Assembly: GCA_900753715.1 (NCBI GenBank)
Contig: CAAEAE010000190.1
Span: 16,104 to 80,103, forward strand
Direction of reading: 5' to 3'
Origin: an uncultured Roseburia sp.
Lineage (GTDB): Bacteria; Bacillota_A; Clostridia; Lachnospirales; Lachnospiraceae
DNA length: 64,000 nt
Shown here: piece by piece, positions 38,853 to 48,391 of the stretch
Layout of the letters: each line of letters starts with the position of its first letter
Numbering within the stretch: position 1 is the first letter of the stretch
Program-made: the position numbers and the translations under genes
The notes under the pieces: generated by a model
Databases searched by the model: none
The model's input: only the letters and a program-made list of their open reading frames with translations
What the model was told of the DNA's origin: nothing

Positions 38853-41192
38853 ATGGCAGATATTTCATCAGAACAACTGGAAAAATTAGTCAACGAGGAC
38901 GGGGAGGGATTAAAGCCCACCAAGGATTTTGAAAGCCCGGAGAAATTGTACGAGGGGCTGATTTCCTGCGTGCAGAAATACCATCCGTCAGCGGACATTT
39001 CGATGATTGAAAAAGCATATAAGCTGGCATATCAGGCACATGACGGACAGGTGCGCAAGTCAGGGGAGCCGTATATCATCCATCCGCTCTGCGTGGCAAC
39101 GATTCTTGCAGAACTGGAACTGGATAAGGAAACCATCATTGCCGGACTGCTTCATGACGTGTTGGAAGATACGATTATGACGGAGCAGGAGATTAAGGAT
39201 GAGTTCGGCGAGGAAGTCCTGCTTTTGGTGGATGGCGTTACCAAGTTACAGCATCTGCATCTGACGGATAACAATCCAAGTGAGAAGGACAAGTCCGCAG
39301 AACGTCTTGAGATGCAGGCGGAGAACTTAAGAAAGATGTTCCTTGCGATGGCAAAGGATATCCGCGTCATCATGATTAAACTTGCGGACAGACTCCACAA
39401 CATGAGAACGCTCAAGTATCAGTCCAAGGAAGGACAAATCCGGATTGCAAGAGAGACGCAGGAAATCTACTGCCCGTTAGCACAGCGGCTTGGTATTTCC
39501 AAAATTAAGATTGAGCTTGATGACCTCTCCTTAAAATATCTGGAGCCGGAAGCATATCAGGATTTGGCGCGTCAGATTGCACAGAGAAAGAGTGTGCGCG
39601 AGGAGTACATCCAGAGCCTTGTGGAAGAAGTGCGCAAGCATATAGATGCGGCAGGAATTCCGGCGAAGATAGACGGACGTGCAAAGCATTTCTTCAGTAT
39701 CTATAAAAAGATGGTCAACCAGCACAAGACGTTGGACCAGATTTATGATTTGTTTGCCATCCGTATTATCGTGGATTCCGTGAAGGACTGTTATGCGGCG
39801 CTCGGCGTGATTCATGAAATGTATAAGCCGATTCCGGGAAGGTTTAAGGATTACATTGCGATGCCGAAGCCGAATATGTACCAGTCTCTTCATACGACAT
39901 TGATAGGACCAACCGGACAGCCGTTTGAGATTCAGATTCGTACCTATGAGATGCACCGCACGGCGGAATATGGTATTGCGGCGCACTGGAAATATAAAGA
40001 GGCAAGCAATAACGGCGGTGTAGCGGCACCGATGACTGTTACCGAGGAGGAAAAATTAAGCTGGCTCAGACAGATTCTCGAGTGGCAGAGAGATATGTCC
40101 GACAACAAGGAATTTATGAGCCTGCTGAAAAGCGATCTGGATTTATTCTCGGATACGGTATTTTGTTTCACACCGACCGGCGAGGTCAAAAACCTGCCAA
40201 ACGGTTCCACACCGATTGATTTTGCATACAGCATCCATTCCGCAGTCGGAAATAAGATGATTGGGGCAAAGGTCAACGGAAAGTTAGTGCCGATTGATTA
40301 TGTGATTCAGAACGGAGACCGGATTGAGGTTGTCACTTCCCAGAATTCGAGAGGTCCGAGCCGTGACTGGCTTAATATCGTTAAGAGTACACAGGCAAAG
40401 AATAAGATTAACCAGTGGTTCCGAAGCGAATTAAAGGAAGAGAATATCACGCACGGCAAGGATTTGCTGATTGCGTGCTGTAAGGCAAAGGGTATCAACT
40501 TTGCGGATATTAACAAACCGGAATATCAGAGCAAGATTCTGCGCAAATACGGATTCCATGACTGGAATTCCTGCCTTGCTACCGTAGGACACGGGGGCTT
40601 GAAGGAAAGCCAGATTATTAACCGGATGTATGAGGAATACAAGAAAGACCATATTGCGCAGATTACGGATGAGGAAATCTTAGAGACCATCTCCGAGAGC
40701 AAGGAAAAAGAAGGAGAGAAGCGCTCAAAGAGCGGTATTATCGTCAAGGGACTTTACGATGTGGCAGTGCATTTTTCCAAATGTTGCAGCCCGGTTCCGG
40801 GAGACGAGATTGTCGGATTCGTCACAAGAGGAAGAGGTGTATCTATCCACCGTACCGACTGTATCAATATCATCAACCTCTCTGACATGGAGCGGGAACG
40901 TCTGATTGATGCAGAGTGGCAGCAGGAGGATGAGGAAGAAAGCGGCAACGGACTTTACCGTGCCGAAATCAAGATTTATGGAAATAACCGGACGGGACTT
41001 CTTGTGGATATCACGAAGGTATTTACCGAGAAAAATATTGATATCAACGCAATCCATTCCAAGACGAGCAAGCAGGAGATTGCAACCATCGATATTTCCT
41101 TTAACACGAGGGGAAGAGCAGAACTTACAAATGTCATTGAAAAACTGCGCCAGGTGGAAAGCATCATTGATATCGAGAGAACGACCGGCTGA
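38853..41192 (+). CDS. relA: Bifunctional (p)ppGpp synthetase/hydrolase Rel
   Basis: A 779-residue stringent-response enzyme. Order of domains: HD hydrolase with H101-D102 in GLLHDVLEDT and intact flanking residues (GEPYIIHPL), so hydrolysis is likely active; synthetase with YDLFAIRIIV and GRFKDYIAMPKPNMYQSLHT; TGS (CFTPTGEVKNLPNGSTPIDFAY); a Cys-rich helical region with SKCCSPVPGDEIVGFVTRG; and a C-terminal ACT domain. The first ATGs of the open frame lie too near the transcription start; ATG 38853 (MADISSEQL) has GTGGGTG upstream, ATG 38847 is an alternative. First gene of the relA-MBL-hemZ-hisS-aspS block common in Firmicutes. Confidence 0.94.
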   Translation: MADISSEQLEKLVNEDGEGLKPTKDFESPEKLYEGLISCVQKYHPSADISMIEKAYKLAYQAHDGQVRKSGEPYIIHPLCVATILAELELDKETIIAGLLHDVLEDTIMTEQEIKDEFGEEVLLLVDGVTKLQHLHLTDNNPSEKDKSAERLEMQAENLRKMFLAMAKDIRVIMIKLADRLHNMRTLKYQSKEGQIRIARETQEIYCPLAQRLGISKIKIELDDLSLKYLEPEAYQDLARQIAQRKSVREEYIQSLVEEVRKHIDAAGIPAKIDGRAKHFFSIYKKMVNQHKTLDQIYDLFAIRIIVDSVKDCYAALGVIHEMYKPIPGRFKDYIAMPKPNMYQSLHTTLIGPTGQPFEIQIRTYEMHRTAEYGIAAHWKYKEASNNGGVAAPMTVTEEEKLSWLRQILEWQRDMSDNKEFMSLLKSDLDLFSDTVFCFTPTGEVKNLPNGSTPIDFAYSIHSAVGNKMIGAKVNGKLVPIDYVIQNGDRIEVVTSQNSRGPSRDWLNIVKSTQAKNKINQWFRSELKEENITHGKDLLIACCKAKGINFADINKPEYQSKILRKYGFHDWNSCLATVGHGGLKESQIINRMYEEYKKDHIAQITDEEILETISESKEKEGEKRSKSGIIVKGLYDVAVHFSKCCSPVPGDEIVGFVTRGRGVSIHRTDCINIINLSDMERERLIDAEWQQEDEEESGNGLYRAEIKIYGNNRTGLLVDITKVFTEKNIDINAIHSKTSKQEIATIDISFNTRGRAELTNVIEKLRQVESIIDIERTTG

Positions 41193-41207
41193 TAAGGAGG
41201 AAGAACG

Positions 41208-41837
41208 ATGGCACCGCTTCGCGTCGAATGTTATGTGGTAGGTTCAGTACAGACGAACTGTTATTTCGCGGTCAATGAGGACACAAAAGAGATGATTTTG
41301 ATTGACCCGGGAGCAGCGGCAGGGCAGCTTGCGGCAAAAATAAAAGAAGAAGGATTAAAGCCTGTGGCAATCCTTTTGACACACGGTCATTTTGACCATG
41401 CAGGGGCGGCAGCAGAGCTTTCTGAGCATTTTAACGTGCCGGTCTATGCCGAGGAGCATGAGAAGGAGACGTTAGAGGACCCGGAAGTGAATTTAAGTGG
41501 CTGGGAAGGCGTCAAGAAGACTTATCACGCCGACTGCTTCCTTAAAGACGAGCAGGAAATAGACCTTGCCGGATTTCATATCCGTGTGCTTCATACACCG
41601 GGACATACGGTGGGCGGCTGCTGTTATTACTTCCCGTATCAGAACGTGGTGTTCAGCGGGGACAGCCTGTTTGCCATGTCGATGGGAAGAACGGATTTCC
41701 CGAAGGGAAGTGCTTCAGCGTTAATTCGTGCCATTCGGGAAAAACTGATGGTATTGCCGGACGAGGTGGCGGTCTATCCGGGACATAACGAGAAAACCAC
41801 GATTGGAACGGAGCGGATGTATAATCCGTATCTGTAA
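41208..41837 (+). CDS. Metallo-beta-lactamase fold hydrolase (glyoxalase II-like)
   Basis: A 209-residue cytoplasmic metallohydrolase. The metal ligands are in THGHFDHAG, the HTPGHTVGGCCYY histidine, SGDSLF aspartate and the late YPGHNEKTTIGTE histidine. The family (YcbL/glyoxalase II-like) hydrolyses thioesters such as lactoylglutathione or bacillithiol/coenzyme A analogues; the substrate is uncertain here. AGGAGGAAG precedes ATG 41208. It lies between relA and hemZ as in many Firmicutes. Confidence 0.92.
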   Translation: MAPLRVECYVVGSVQTNCYFAVNEDTKEMILIDPGAAAGQLAAKIKEEGLKPVAILLTHGHFDHAGAAAELSEHFNVPVYAEEHEKETLEDPEVNLSGWEGVKKTYHADCFLKDEQEIDLAGFHIRVLHTPGHTVGGCCYYFPYQNVVFSGDSLFAMSMGRTDFPKGSASALIRAIREKLMVLPDEVAVYPGHNEKTTIGTERMYNPYL

Positions 41838-41858
41838 AGAAATGGAAATTAAACTAAC

Positions 41859-43367
41859 ATGATAGTTGCAAAATTAAATCAATCAGAATTTGAATATGAT
41901 ATACATTCCTTAATTAAGGCGTTTTATCCGTCTGAAAATGTCAGTGCGACGGTGGAGGACAAGGAATACGGAGAGCCTGTCACAAGCCGGATGACGGTCG
42001 ATTACGGCGAAAACCATATTGACATCTGCTGGTGGAACGGCGATGCGAAGACGCCGGAATCGTCAGATATCATTGCACAGGCAGAGACGGAGGTGGATTT
42101 TTCGGACCGGAAGGAAGCAAAAAACAGCTTAAAGCGGCTGCTTTATGGAATGTTGTCCGAATATACGGGAAAGAAGCTCCCATGGGGAAATCTGACCGGA
42201 ATCCGCCCGACGAAGATTCCGATGAAGCTTTTGGAGGCAGGAAAGAGCCGGGAAGAAATCCGTACCTTTATGAAGGATACTTATGCGGCATCGGATGAAA
42301 AGATTGACCTTGCGGTCGATATTGCGGAGCGCGAGCTGGCTCTGCTTGATAAAATTGATTATGAGAACGGCTACAGCCTTTACGTGGGAATCCCGTTCTG
42401 TCCGACGACCTGTCTGTATTGTTCGTTTACATCGTACCCGTTAGCATCCTGGGAAGCCCGGATGGACGCCTACTTAGACGCGCTGGAAAAGGAAATTGAT
42501 TTTGTGGCGGAAAAGTTTCGGAACAAATATCTCAATTCAATTTACATTGGTGGCGGAACGCCTACCACGTTACATCCGGCGCAGTTGGAACGATTAATTA
42601 CCAAAATTAAATCCAGCTTTGACTTATCACACTGCCTGGAATTTACAGTGGAAGCGGGAAGACCGGACAGCATCACAAGGGACAAGCTTGTGGTGCTACG
42701 AGAACAGGGAATTTCAAGAATTTCCATCAATCCGCAGACGATGAAGCAGGAGACACTTAAGCTGATTGGAAGACACCACACGGTGGCACAGACGATAGAG
42801 AGCTTTCAGATGGCAAGAGAGCTTGGCTTTGACAACATCAACATGGATTTGATTTTAGGACTTCCCGGGGAAGACCTTTCGGATGTGGAACACACCATGA
42901 AAGAAATCGAGAAGCTTTCGCCGGATAATCTGACGGTGCACTCGCTTGCCTTAAAGCGTGCGGCACGGTTAAATATCGAGCGGGAAGCGTATGCAGGTTA
43001 TCAGATGGTCAACACGCAGGAGCATATGGATATTGCGGCTTCCTATGCAAAGAAAATGGGACTTTTACCGTATTATCTGTACCGGCAGAAGAGTATGGCG
43101 GGAAATCTTGAAAACGTCGGATATGCCTTGCCGGGAAAAGCAGGGGTATATAATATCTTGATTATGGAAGAGAAACAGACTATAATGGCACTTGGCGCTG
43201 GCGCCACCACGAAGTTTGTGCGCTATCTTCCGAAAGAGGGCACGGGAGAGAAGGTATTTGAGGCTGTGCGCGTGGAGAACGTAAAAGACGTCGCAAACTA
43301 CTTGGAACGGGTAGATGAGATGATAGAACGAAAAAGAAAGAAGATGGAGGAACTCTCATGGCATTAA
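41859..43367 (+). CDS. hemZ: Coproporphyrinogen dehydrogenase-like radical SAM protein HemZ
   Basis: A 502-residue radical SAM protein of the HemN/HemZ group. Residues 1-155 are an N-terminal domain special to HemZ (WGNLTGIRPTKIPMKLLEAG). The 4Fe-4S motif is CPTTCLYCSF (CX3CX2C) followed by YIGGGTPTTLHPAQLERLI and NMDLILGLPGE. HemZ is annotated as an oxygen-independent coproporphyrinogen oxidase, but many anaerobes carry it without other late heme genes, so the reaction in this organism is uncertain. Its last ten bases overlap the start of hisS, so the two are translationally coupled. Confidence 0.92.
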   Translation: MIVAKLNQSEFEYDIHSLIKAFYPSENVSATVEDKEYGEPVTSRMTVDYGENHIDICWWNGDAKTPESSDIIAQAETEVDFSDRKEAKNSLKRLLYGMLSEYTGKKLPWGNLTGIRPTKIPMKLLEAGKSREEIRTFMKDTYAASDEKIDLAVDIAERELALLDKIDYENGYSLYVGIPFCPTTCLYCSFTSYPLASWEARMDAYLDALEKEIDFVAEKFRNKYLNSIYIGGGTPTTLHPAQLERLITKIKSSFDLSHCLEFTVEAGRPDSITRDKLVVLREQGISRISINPQTMKQETLKLIGRHHTVAQTIESFQMARELGFDNINMDLILGLPGEDLSDVEHTMKEIEKLSPDNLTVHSLALKRAARLNIEREAYAGYQMVNTQEHMDIAASYAKKMGLLPYYLYRQKSMAGNLENVGYALPGKAGVYNILIMEEKQTIMALGAGATTKFVRYLPKEGTGEKVFEAVRVENVKDVANYLERVDEMIERKRKKMEELSWH

Positions 43368-44608
43368 GCAAAAAGCCGGTCAACGGCATGAAAGATATTT
43401 TACCGGAGGAAATGCAGATTCGTGATTACGTGCAGCAGGTAATCCGGGAAACTTACCGCAGCTTTGGATTTACACCGATTGAAACCCCTTGTATGGAAAA
43501 TATTGCAAACTTAAGCAATAAGCAGGGCGGAGAAAATGAAAAGCTCATTTTCAAAGTGATGAAGCGCGGTGAGAAGTTAAAAGTAAAGGAAGCAGAAACA
43601 GAAGCAGATTTAGTGGATTTTGGAATGCGCTATGATTTAACCGTTCCGTTAGTCCGCTATTATGCAAACAACGCAAACGACCTTCCGTCTCCGTTTAAAT
43701 CCCTTCAGATGGGAAATGTATGGCGTGCAGACCGCCCACAGCGCGGACGTTACCGCCAGTTCATGCAGTGTGATATCGACATTATCGGAGAGCCGAGCAA
43801 TCTTGCGGAGATTGAGCTGATTCTGGCAACAACTACAACTATCGGCAAACTTGGCTTCCGCAATTTTGAAATCAAGATTAACGAGCGCCGCATTTTAAAG
43901 GCAATGGCAGCTTACAGCGGATTCCCGGAGGAAGAGTTTGACACCGTATTTATTATCCTTGATAAGATGGATAAAATCGGACTTGAGGGTGTCGCAGAGG
44001 AGCTTGAAAAAGAGGGCTACGCAAAAGAGAGCATCGACAAATACCTGGCACTGTTTAACGGCGTGGAGCAGGCAGAGAACGGCATCCGTTATCTTGCTGA
44101 CGAGTTAGAGGGCTTTTTGGATCCGGAGGTAGAGCGCAACCTGCTTGAGATTATCGACAGCGTGGAAGCGGCAAAGACCGCAGATTTCCGTATGGTATTT
44201 GACCCGACTTTAGTGCGCGGCATGAGCTATTATACCGGAACCATCTTTGAGATTTCCATGCCGGAATTAGGCGCAGCCTGCGGCGGTGGCGGACGTTATG
44301 ACAAGATGGTTGGAAAATTTACCGGAAATGATGTTCCGGCATGTGGATTTTCCATCGGTTTTGAGCGTATTATCCTGCTTTTGATGGAGAGCGGATTTAC
44401 GGTTCCGATGCAGCGCCCGAAGGTTGCCTATCTGATTGAGAAGGGTTACCCGGCAGAAAAGCTGACAGAGGTGATTGCGAAGGCACAGGAAGAGCGCGTG
44501 GCAGGAAAACAGGTGCTTGTTGTGCGCATGAACAAGAACAAGAAGTTCCAGAAGGAAAAGCTTGCGGCTGAGGGTTACAAGGAGTTAGTCGAGTTTTATA
44601 AAGACTAG
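43358..44608 (+). CDS. hisS: Histidyl-tRNA synthetase
   Basis: A 416-residue class II synthetase. It shows the family start (KPVNGMKDILPEE), motif 1 around FTPIETPCMENIA, motif 2 in VWRADRPQRGRYRQFMQCDID, the histidine-binding loop GMSYYTGTIFE, GGGGRYD and motif 3 CGFSIGFERI; the last 90 residues are the anticodon-binding domain. GGAGG lies seven bases before ATG, inside the end of hemZ. No T-box is visible before it, unlike serS. aspS follows after 45 bp. Confidence 0.95.
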   Translation: MALSKKPVNGMKDILPEEMQIRDYVQQVIRETYRSFGFTPIETPCMENIANLSNKQGGENEKLIFKVMKRGEKLKVKEAETEADLVDFGMRYDLTVPLVRYYANNANDLPSPFKSLQMGNVWRADRPQRGRYRQFMQCDIDIIGEPSNLAEIELILATTTTIGKLGFRNFEIKINERRILKAMAAYSGFPEEEFDTVFIILDKMDKIGLEGVAEELEKEGYAKESIDKYLALFNGVEQAENGIRYLADELEGFLDPEVERNLLEIIDSVEAAKTADFRMVFDPTLVRGMSYYTGTIFEISMPELGAACGGGGRYDKMVGKFTGNDVPACGFSIGFERIILLLMESGFTVPMQRPKVAYLIEKGYPAEKLTEVIAKAQEERVAGKQVLVVRMNKNKKFQKEKLAAEGYKELVEFYKD

Positions 44609-44653
44609 GAAGTACAAAATTAAATTTAGATATATTTTTCAGGAGGAAATGAC

Positions 44654-46444
44654 ATGGCAGAGTCAATGCGTGGATTACACAGAAGCCATAGATGTACCGA
44701 GGTTTCAAACGCAAATATCGGGGAAACCGTTACAGTTATGGGATGGGTACAGAAAAGAAGAAATTTAGGAAGCCTTATTTTTATCGACTTAAGAGACCGT
44801 TCCGGTATCTTACAGGTTGTATTTAACGAGGAAAATATCGGCAAAGAGGGCTATGAGAAAGCCGGAACACTCCGCAGCGAATATGTGGTAGCTGTTGTTG
44901 GAAAGGTAGAGAAACGTTCCGCCGCTGTCAATGAAAACTTAAAGACCGGTGATATCGAGGTGGTTGCAACCGATATCCGTGTACTTTCCGAATCCGAGAC
45001 ACCTCCATTCCAGATTGAAGAGAACAGCCAGACCAAGGATGAGGTACGCTTAAAATACCGTTATCTTGACCTGCGCAGACCGGATATCCAGAAAAACCTG
45101 ATGCTGCGCAGTAAGGTTGCATACCTGATGCGCGATTTCATGATGAAGGAAGGATTCTTGGAAATCGAGACGCCGATGTTATGTAAATCCACACCGGAGG
45201 GAGCAAGAGATTATCTGGTGCCAAGCCGTGTGCATCCGGGACATTTTTATGCACTGCCGCAGTCTCCGCAGCTTTACAAGCAGCTGTTGATGTGCTCCGG
45301 TTATGACCGTTACTTCCAGATTGCAAGATGTTTCCGTGACGAGGATCTGCGCGCAGACCGTCAGCCGGAATTTACACAGGCAGATATGGAGCTTTCCTTC
45401 GTGGATGTTGAGGACGTATTAGATGTCAATGAGCGTCTGTTAAAATATATCTTTAAAGAAGCAATCGGTGTAGACGTACAGCTTCCTCTGCCGAGAATGC
45501 CATGGCAGGAGGCAATGGACCGTTTCGGTTCCGACAAGCCGGATACCCGTTTCGGAATGGAACTTACAAATGTCTCTGACGTGGTAAAGGGCTGCGGTTT
45601 CTCCGTATTTACCGGAGCGCTTGAGGCAGGCGGTTCTGTCCGTGGAATCAACGCAAAAGGACAGGCTGGTATGCCTCGTAAGAAGATTGACAAGTTAGTA
45701 GAGTTTGCAAAGGGCTATGGCGCAAAGGGACTTGCTTATCTGGCAGTCAATGAGGATGGCACCTACAAATCTTCTTTTGCAAAATTCATGACAGAGGAAG
45801 AGCTTTCTGCACTTGTGGCAGCAATGGACGGACAGCCGGGCGATTTACTGTTATTTGCAGCAGACAAAAACAAGATTGTCTGGAATGTACTTGGCGCACT
45901 CCGCTTAGAGCTGGCAAAAGAATTAGATTTATTGGATCCGAATCAGTACAATTTCTTATGGGTAACCGAGTTCCCGTTGTTAGAGTGGTCCGATGAAGAG
46001 AACCGTTTCATGGCAATGCACCATCCGTTTACAATGCCGATGGAGGAAGACTGGGATAAGATTGATTCCGACCCGGGTGCTGTCCGCGCCAAGGCATATG
46101 ATATCGTATTAAATGGTACAGAGCTTGGCGGTGGTTCCGTCCGTATTCATCAGGATGACATCCAGGAGAAGATGTTTGAGGTCCTCGGTTTTACAAAAGA
46201 GCGTGCACATGAGCAGTTTGGTTTCCTGTTAGATGCGTTCAAATACGGAGTACCGCCTCACGCAGGACTTGCATACGGTCTTGACCGTCTTGTAATGCAC
46301 ATGGTACATGCGGATTCCATCCGTGATGTCATTGCATTCCCGAAGGTAAAGGACGCTTCCTGTCTGATGACACAGGCTCCTGGAATCGTCGATGCAAAGC
46401 AGCTTGAGGAACTGGGACTTGAGATTGAGCCGGTGCAGGAATAA
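44654..46444 (+). CDS. aspS: Aspartyl-tRNA synthetase, bacterial type
   Basis: A 596-residue class IIb synthetase with an N-terminal OB anticodon domain (TVMGWVQKRRNLGSLIFIDLRD), the catalytic core with motif 2 in FRDEDLRADRQPEFTQ, the bacterial GAD insertion (about residues 290-420) and motif 3 GLAYGLDRLVMHM. The pairing hisS-aspS is a standard Firmicutes operon. AGGAGG lies eight bases before the ATG. Just after the stop an AT-rich palindrome (ATAAAAAG-TAC-CTTTTTAT, 46441-46459) may act as a weak terminator. Confidence 0.95.
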   Translation: MAESMRGLHRSHRCTEVSNANIGETVTVMGWVQKRRNLGSLIFIDLRDRSGILQVVFNEENIGKEGYEKAGTLRSEYVVAVVGKVEKRSAAVNENLKTGDIEVVATDIRVLSESETPPFQIEENSQTKDEVRLKYRYLDLRRPDIQKNLMLRSKVAYLMRDFMMKEGFLEIETPMLCKSTPEGARDYLVPSRVHPGHFYALPQSPQLYKQLLMCSGYDRYFQIARCFRDEDLRADRQPEFTQADMELSFVDVEDVLDVNERLLKYIFKEAIGVDVQLPLPRMPWQEAMDRFGSDKPDTRFGMELTNVSDVVKGCGFSVFTGALEAGGSVRGINAKGQAGMPRKKIDKLVEFAKGYGAKGLAYLAVNEDGTYKSSFAKFMTEEELSALVAAMDGQPGDLLLFAADKNKIVWNVLGALRLELAKELDLLDPNQYNFLWVTEFPLLEWSDEENRFMAMHHPFTMPMEEDWDKIDSDPGAVRAKAYDIVLNGTELGGGSVRIHQDDIQEKMFEVLGFTKERAHEQFGFLLDAFKYGVPPHAGLAYGLDRLVMHMVHADSIRDVIAFPKVKDASCLMTQAPGIVDAKQLEELGLEIEPVQE

Positions 46445-46498
46445 AAAGTACCTTTTTATGGAAAACTGAATGAAAAGTATGATAATAAGGAGAACGAT

Positions 46499-46990
46499 AT
46501 GAAAAAGTGGATGACAAGGATTACCTGTATCGGTTTGCTGATGTTTGTGCTCGCCGGATGTGGAAAAACCACAGAAAGCGCAGACGGAATGTCCGGAAGC
46601 TGTGAGGATATTTTACAGAAGGTTTATGATACGGCAGATTTGGATGACTCTTTCCGGGAATCTCTGCAGTATTATGAGACAGGGGAACTTAGTGCAGACA
46701 ACTGTGAATATATGCTTGGAACGACAGATGTCTCCTATTCGGATTCCGTGTATTCGGTTCCGATGATGAGCTCCGTACCTTACCAGTGCGTGATTTTACG
46801 CCTTTCTGAGGGCGAGGATGTCACTGCTGCAAAAGAAACGTTATCCAAGAATGCAGACCCTGCAAAGTGGATATGTGTGGTAGCAGAGAGCGTTGCTGTG
46901 GAAAACGTGGGTGATGTTGTGCTGGCAGTGATGGGAGATACGGATACGGTGGACGCTGTAAAAAATGCGTTCCTTGCATTGGGAGAATAA
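46499..46990 (+). CDS. Small lipoprotein, DUF4358-like
   Basis: A 163-residue exported lipoprotein with lipobox LAGC (Cys21). The rest is one small alpha/beta domain (VILRLSEGEDVTAAKETLSK, DVVLAVMGDTDTVDAVKNAF) that resembles DUF4358 as I remember it; the match is not certain. AAGGAG lies seven bases before the ATG. It is separated by only three bases from an MBOAT gene, which is followed by a DHHW gene, so the three form one transcription unit. A role on the outside of the membrane in the acylation pathway is inferred from context. Confidence 0.75.
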   Translation: MKKWMTRITCIGLLMFVLAGCGKTTESADGMSGSCEDILQKVYDTADLDDSFRESLQYYETGELSADNCEYMLGTTDVSYSDSVYSVPMMSSVPYQCVILRLSEGEDVTAAKETLSKNADPAKWICVVAESVAVENVGDVVLAVMGDTDTVDAVKNAFLALGE

Positions 46991-46993
46991 AAT

Positions 46994-48373
46994 ATGCTTT
47001 TTCCGAGTATTACGTTTCTCTACTTTTTTCTTCCGGTGTCGCTGCTTTTATATGCGGTGATGCCGGAAAAAGGAAAGAATGCGGTACTGTTTGGTACAGG
47101 CATTCTTTTTTATTTCTGGGGAGAACCGCTTTATGCGTTTCTTCTGCTTGCGATGGTGCTGGCCGGCTATGCAGGGGGAAGAAGCCTTGCGGCGTTTACA
47201 AAATGCGGCAGAAAAACGGCGTGTAAAATTCTGCTTGGAAGTCTTGTGGCGGCAGTGGTGTTTACACTTGGATTCTTTAAATATGGGAAAATAGCGGCGG
47301 GGCTGCCGCTTGGCATCAGTTTTTACAGCTTTCAGGTCATCAGCTATCTTGTGGATGTGTACCGCAAGGAGCCGGAGGAAAAAAGTTTCCTTGATTTTGG
47401 TGCCTATCTCACATTTTTTCCGCAGCTTATAGCGGGACCGATTGTGCGCTATGGCGATATGCGTCCGCAATTAAAGCAGAAGAAAAAGCCGGAGCATTTC
47501 TGGGATGGGACCTTTCGTTTCTTCTGTGGTCTTGCCAAAAAACTTTTAATCGGGGATGTACTGGGCGAATTTGTGGCGGAGTTAGATGCCATGTCCGGAA
47601 AGGGAACGTTTTCTTACTGGGTACTCGCGGCTGCCTATGTGTTACAGCTTTATTATGATTTTTCCGGATACAGCGACATGGCAATCGGAATGGGGCAGAT
47701 GTTTGGATTTCATTTGCCGGAGAACTTCCGATATCCGCTCACCTCAAAGAGCATTACGGAATTCTGGCGCAGATGGCACATGACGCTTGGAAGCTTTCTG
47801 CGGGATTATCTGTATATTCCGTTGGGGGGTAATCGTGTGGGTGTGCTGCGCTGGTGCTTCAACGTACTGCTTGTCTGGGCAGTCAGCGGAATGTGGCACG
47901 GCGCCGGGGTGAATTTTCTCCTCTGGGGGGTGCTGTTTGGCGTTGTCCTGATTCTGGAAAAACTGGTGAAAACAGCACTTTCAAAACAGTTTGGAGAACG
48001 GTTTCGGCCGTACAGCCAGTCTTTTTTAGTTACGGGATTGCGGCATATGTATGCACTTGTGGTGCTTACCTTAAGCTTCGTGCTGTTTCGGATAGAAGAT
48101 ATGGGGGAACTTTTTTCCTGCTTAGGTGCAATGTTTGGTCAGGAAGGAAATGCGACAAATGCACTTTTCTGGTACGAATTAAAAAATTATGGCGTGATTT
48201 TATTTTTCGCCTGCATTGGGGCGACACCGCTTCTGAAACATCTGGCAGAAAAGTGGGTTCCGCAGGCGGCAAGGAAAGCGTTGTGTCAGTGGGGCAGTGC
48301 CGTTTTGCTTGTTCTTGTGACGGCATTTTTACTGGGAAGTCAGGCACATCCGTTTTTGTATTTCCGGTTTTAG
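46994..48373 (+). CDS. MBOAT family membrane-bound O-acyltransferase (AlgI/DltB-like)
   Basis: A 459-residue polytopic membrane protein with about eleven hydrophobic segments. It has the MBOAT start (MLFPSITFLYFFLPVSLLLY), LGISFYSFQVISYLVDVYR, YDFSGYSDMAIGMG, FWRRWHMTLGSFLRDYLYIP and the catalytic histidine in VSGMWHGAGVNFLLWG. Such proteins carry acyl groups across the membrane to a polysaccharide or teichoic acid. Its neighbours, a lipoprotein and a DHHW protein, make an O-acetylation system for an exported polymer likely; no DltA/DltC is nearby, so D-alanylation is unlikely. Confidence 0.93.
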   Translation: MLFPSITFLYFFLPVSLLLYAVMPEKGKNAVLFGTGILFYFWGEPLYAFLLLAMVLAGYAGGRSLAAFTKCGRKTACKILLGSLVAAVVFTLGFFKYGKIAAGLPLGISFYSFQVISYLVDVYRKEPEEKSFLDFGAYLTFFPQLIAGPIVRYGDMRPQLKQKKKPEHFWDGTFRFFCGLAKKLLIGDVLGEFVAELDAMSGKGTFSYWVLAAAYVLQLYYDFSGYSDMAIGMGQMFGFHLPENFRYPLTSKSITEFWRRWHMTLGSFLRDYLYIPLGGNRVGVLRWCFNVLLVWAVSGMWHGAGVNFLLWGVLFGVVLILEKLVKTALSKQFGERFRPYSQSFLVTGLRHMYALVVLTLSFVLFRIEDMGELFSCLGAMFGQEGNATNALFWYELKNYGVILFFACIGATPLLKHLAEKWVPQAARKALCQWGSAVLLVLVTAFLLGSQAHPFLYFRF

Positions 48374-48391
48374 AAAGAGGGCGGTGATGGA

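Noticed and set aside
44609..44653. T-box for hisS or aspS
   Set aside because: The gaps before hisS (overlap with hemZ) and aspS (45 bp) are too short, and no T-box sequence is present.
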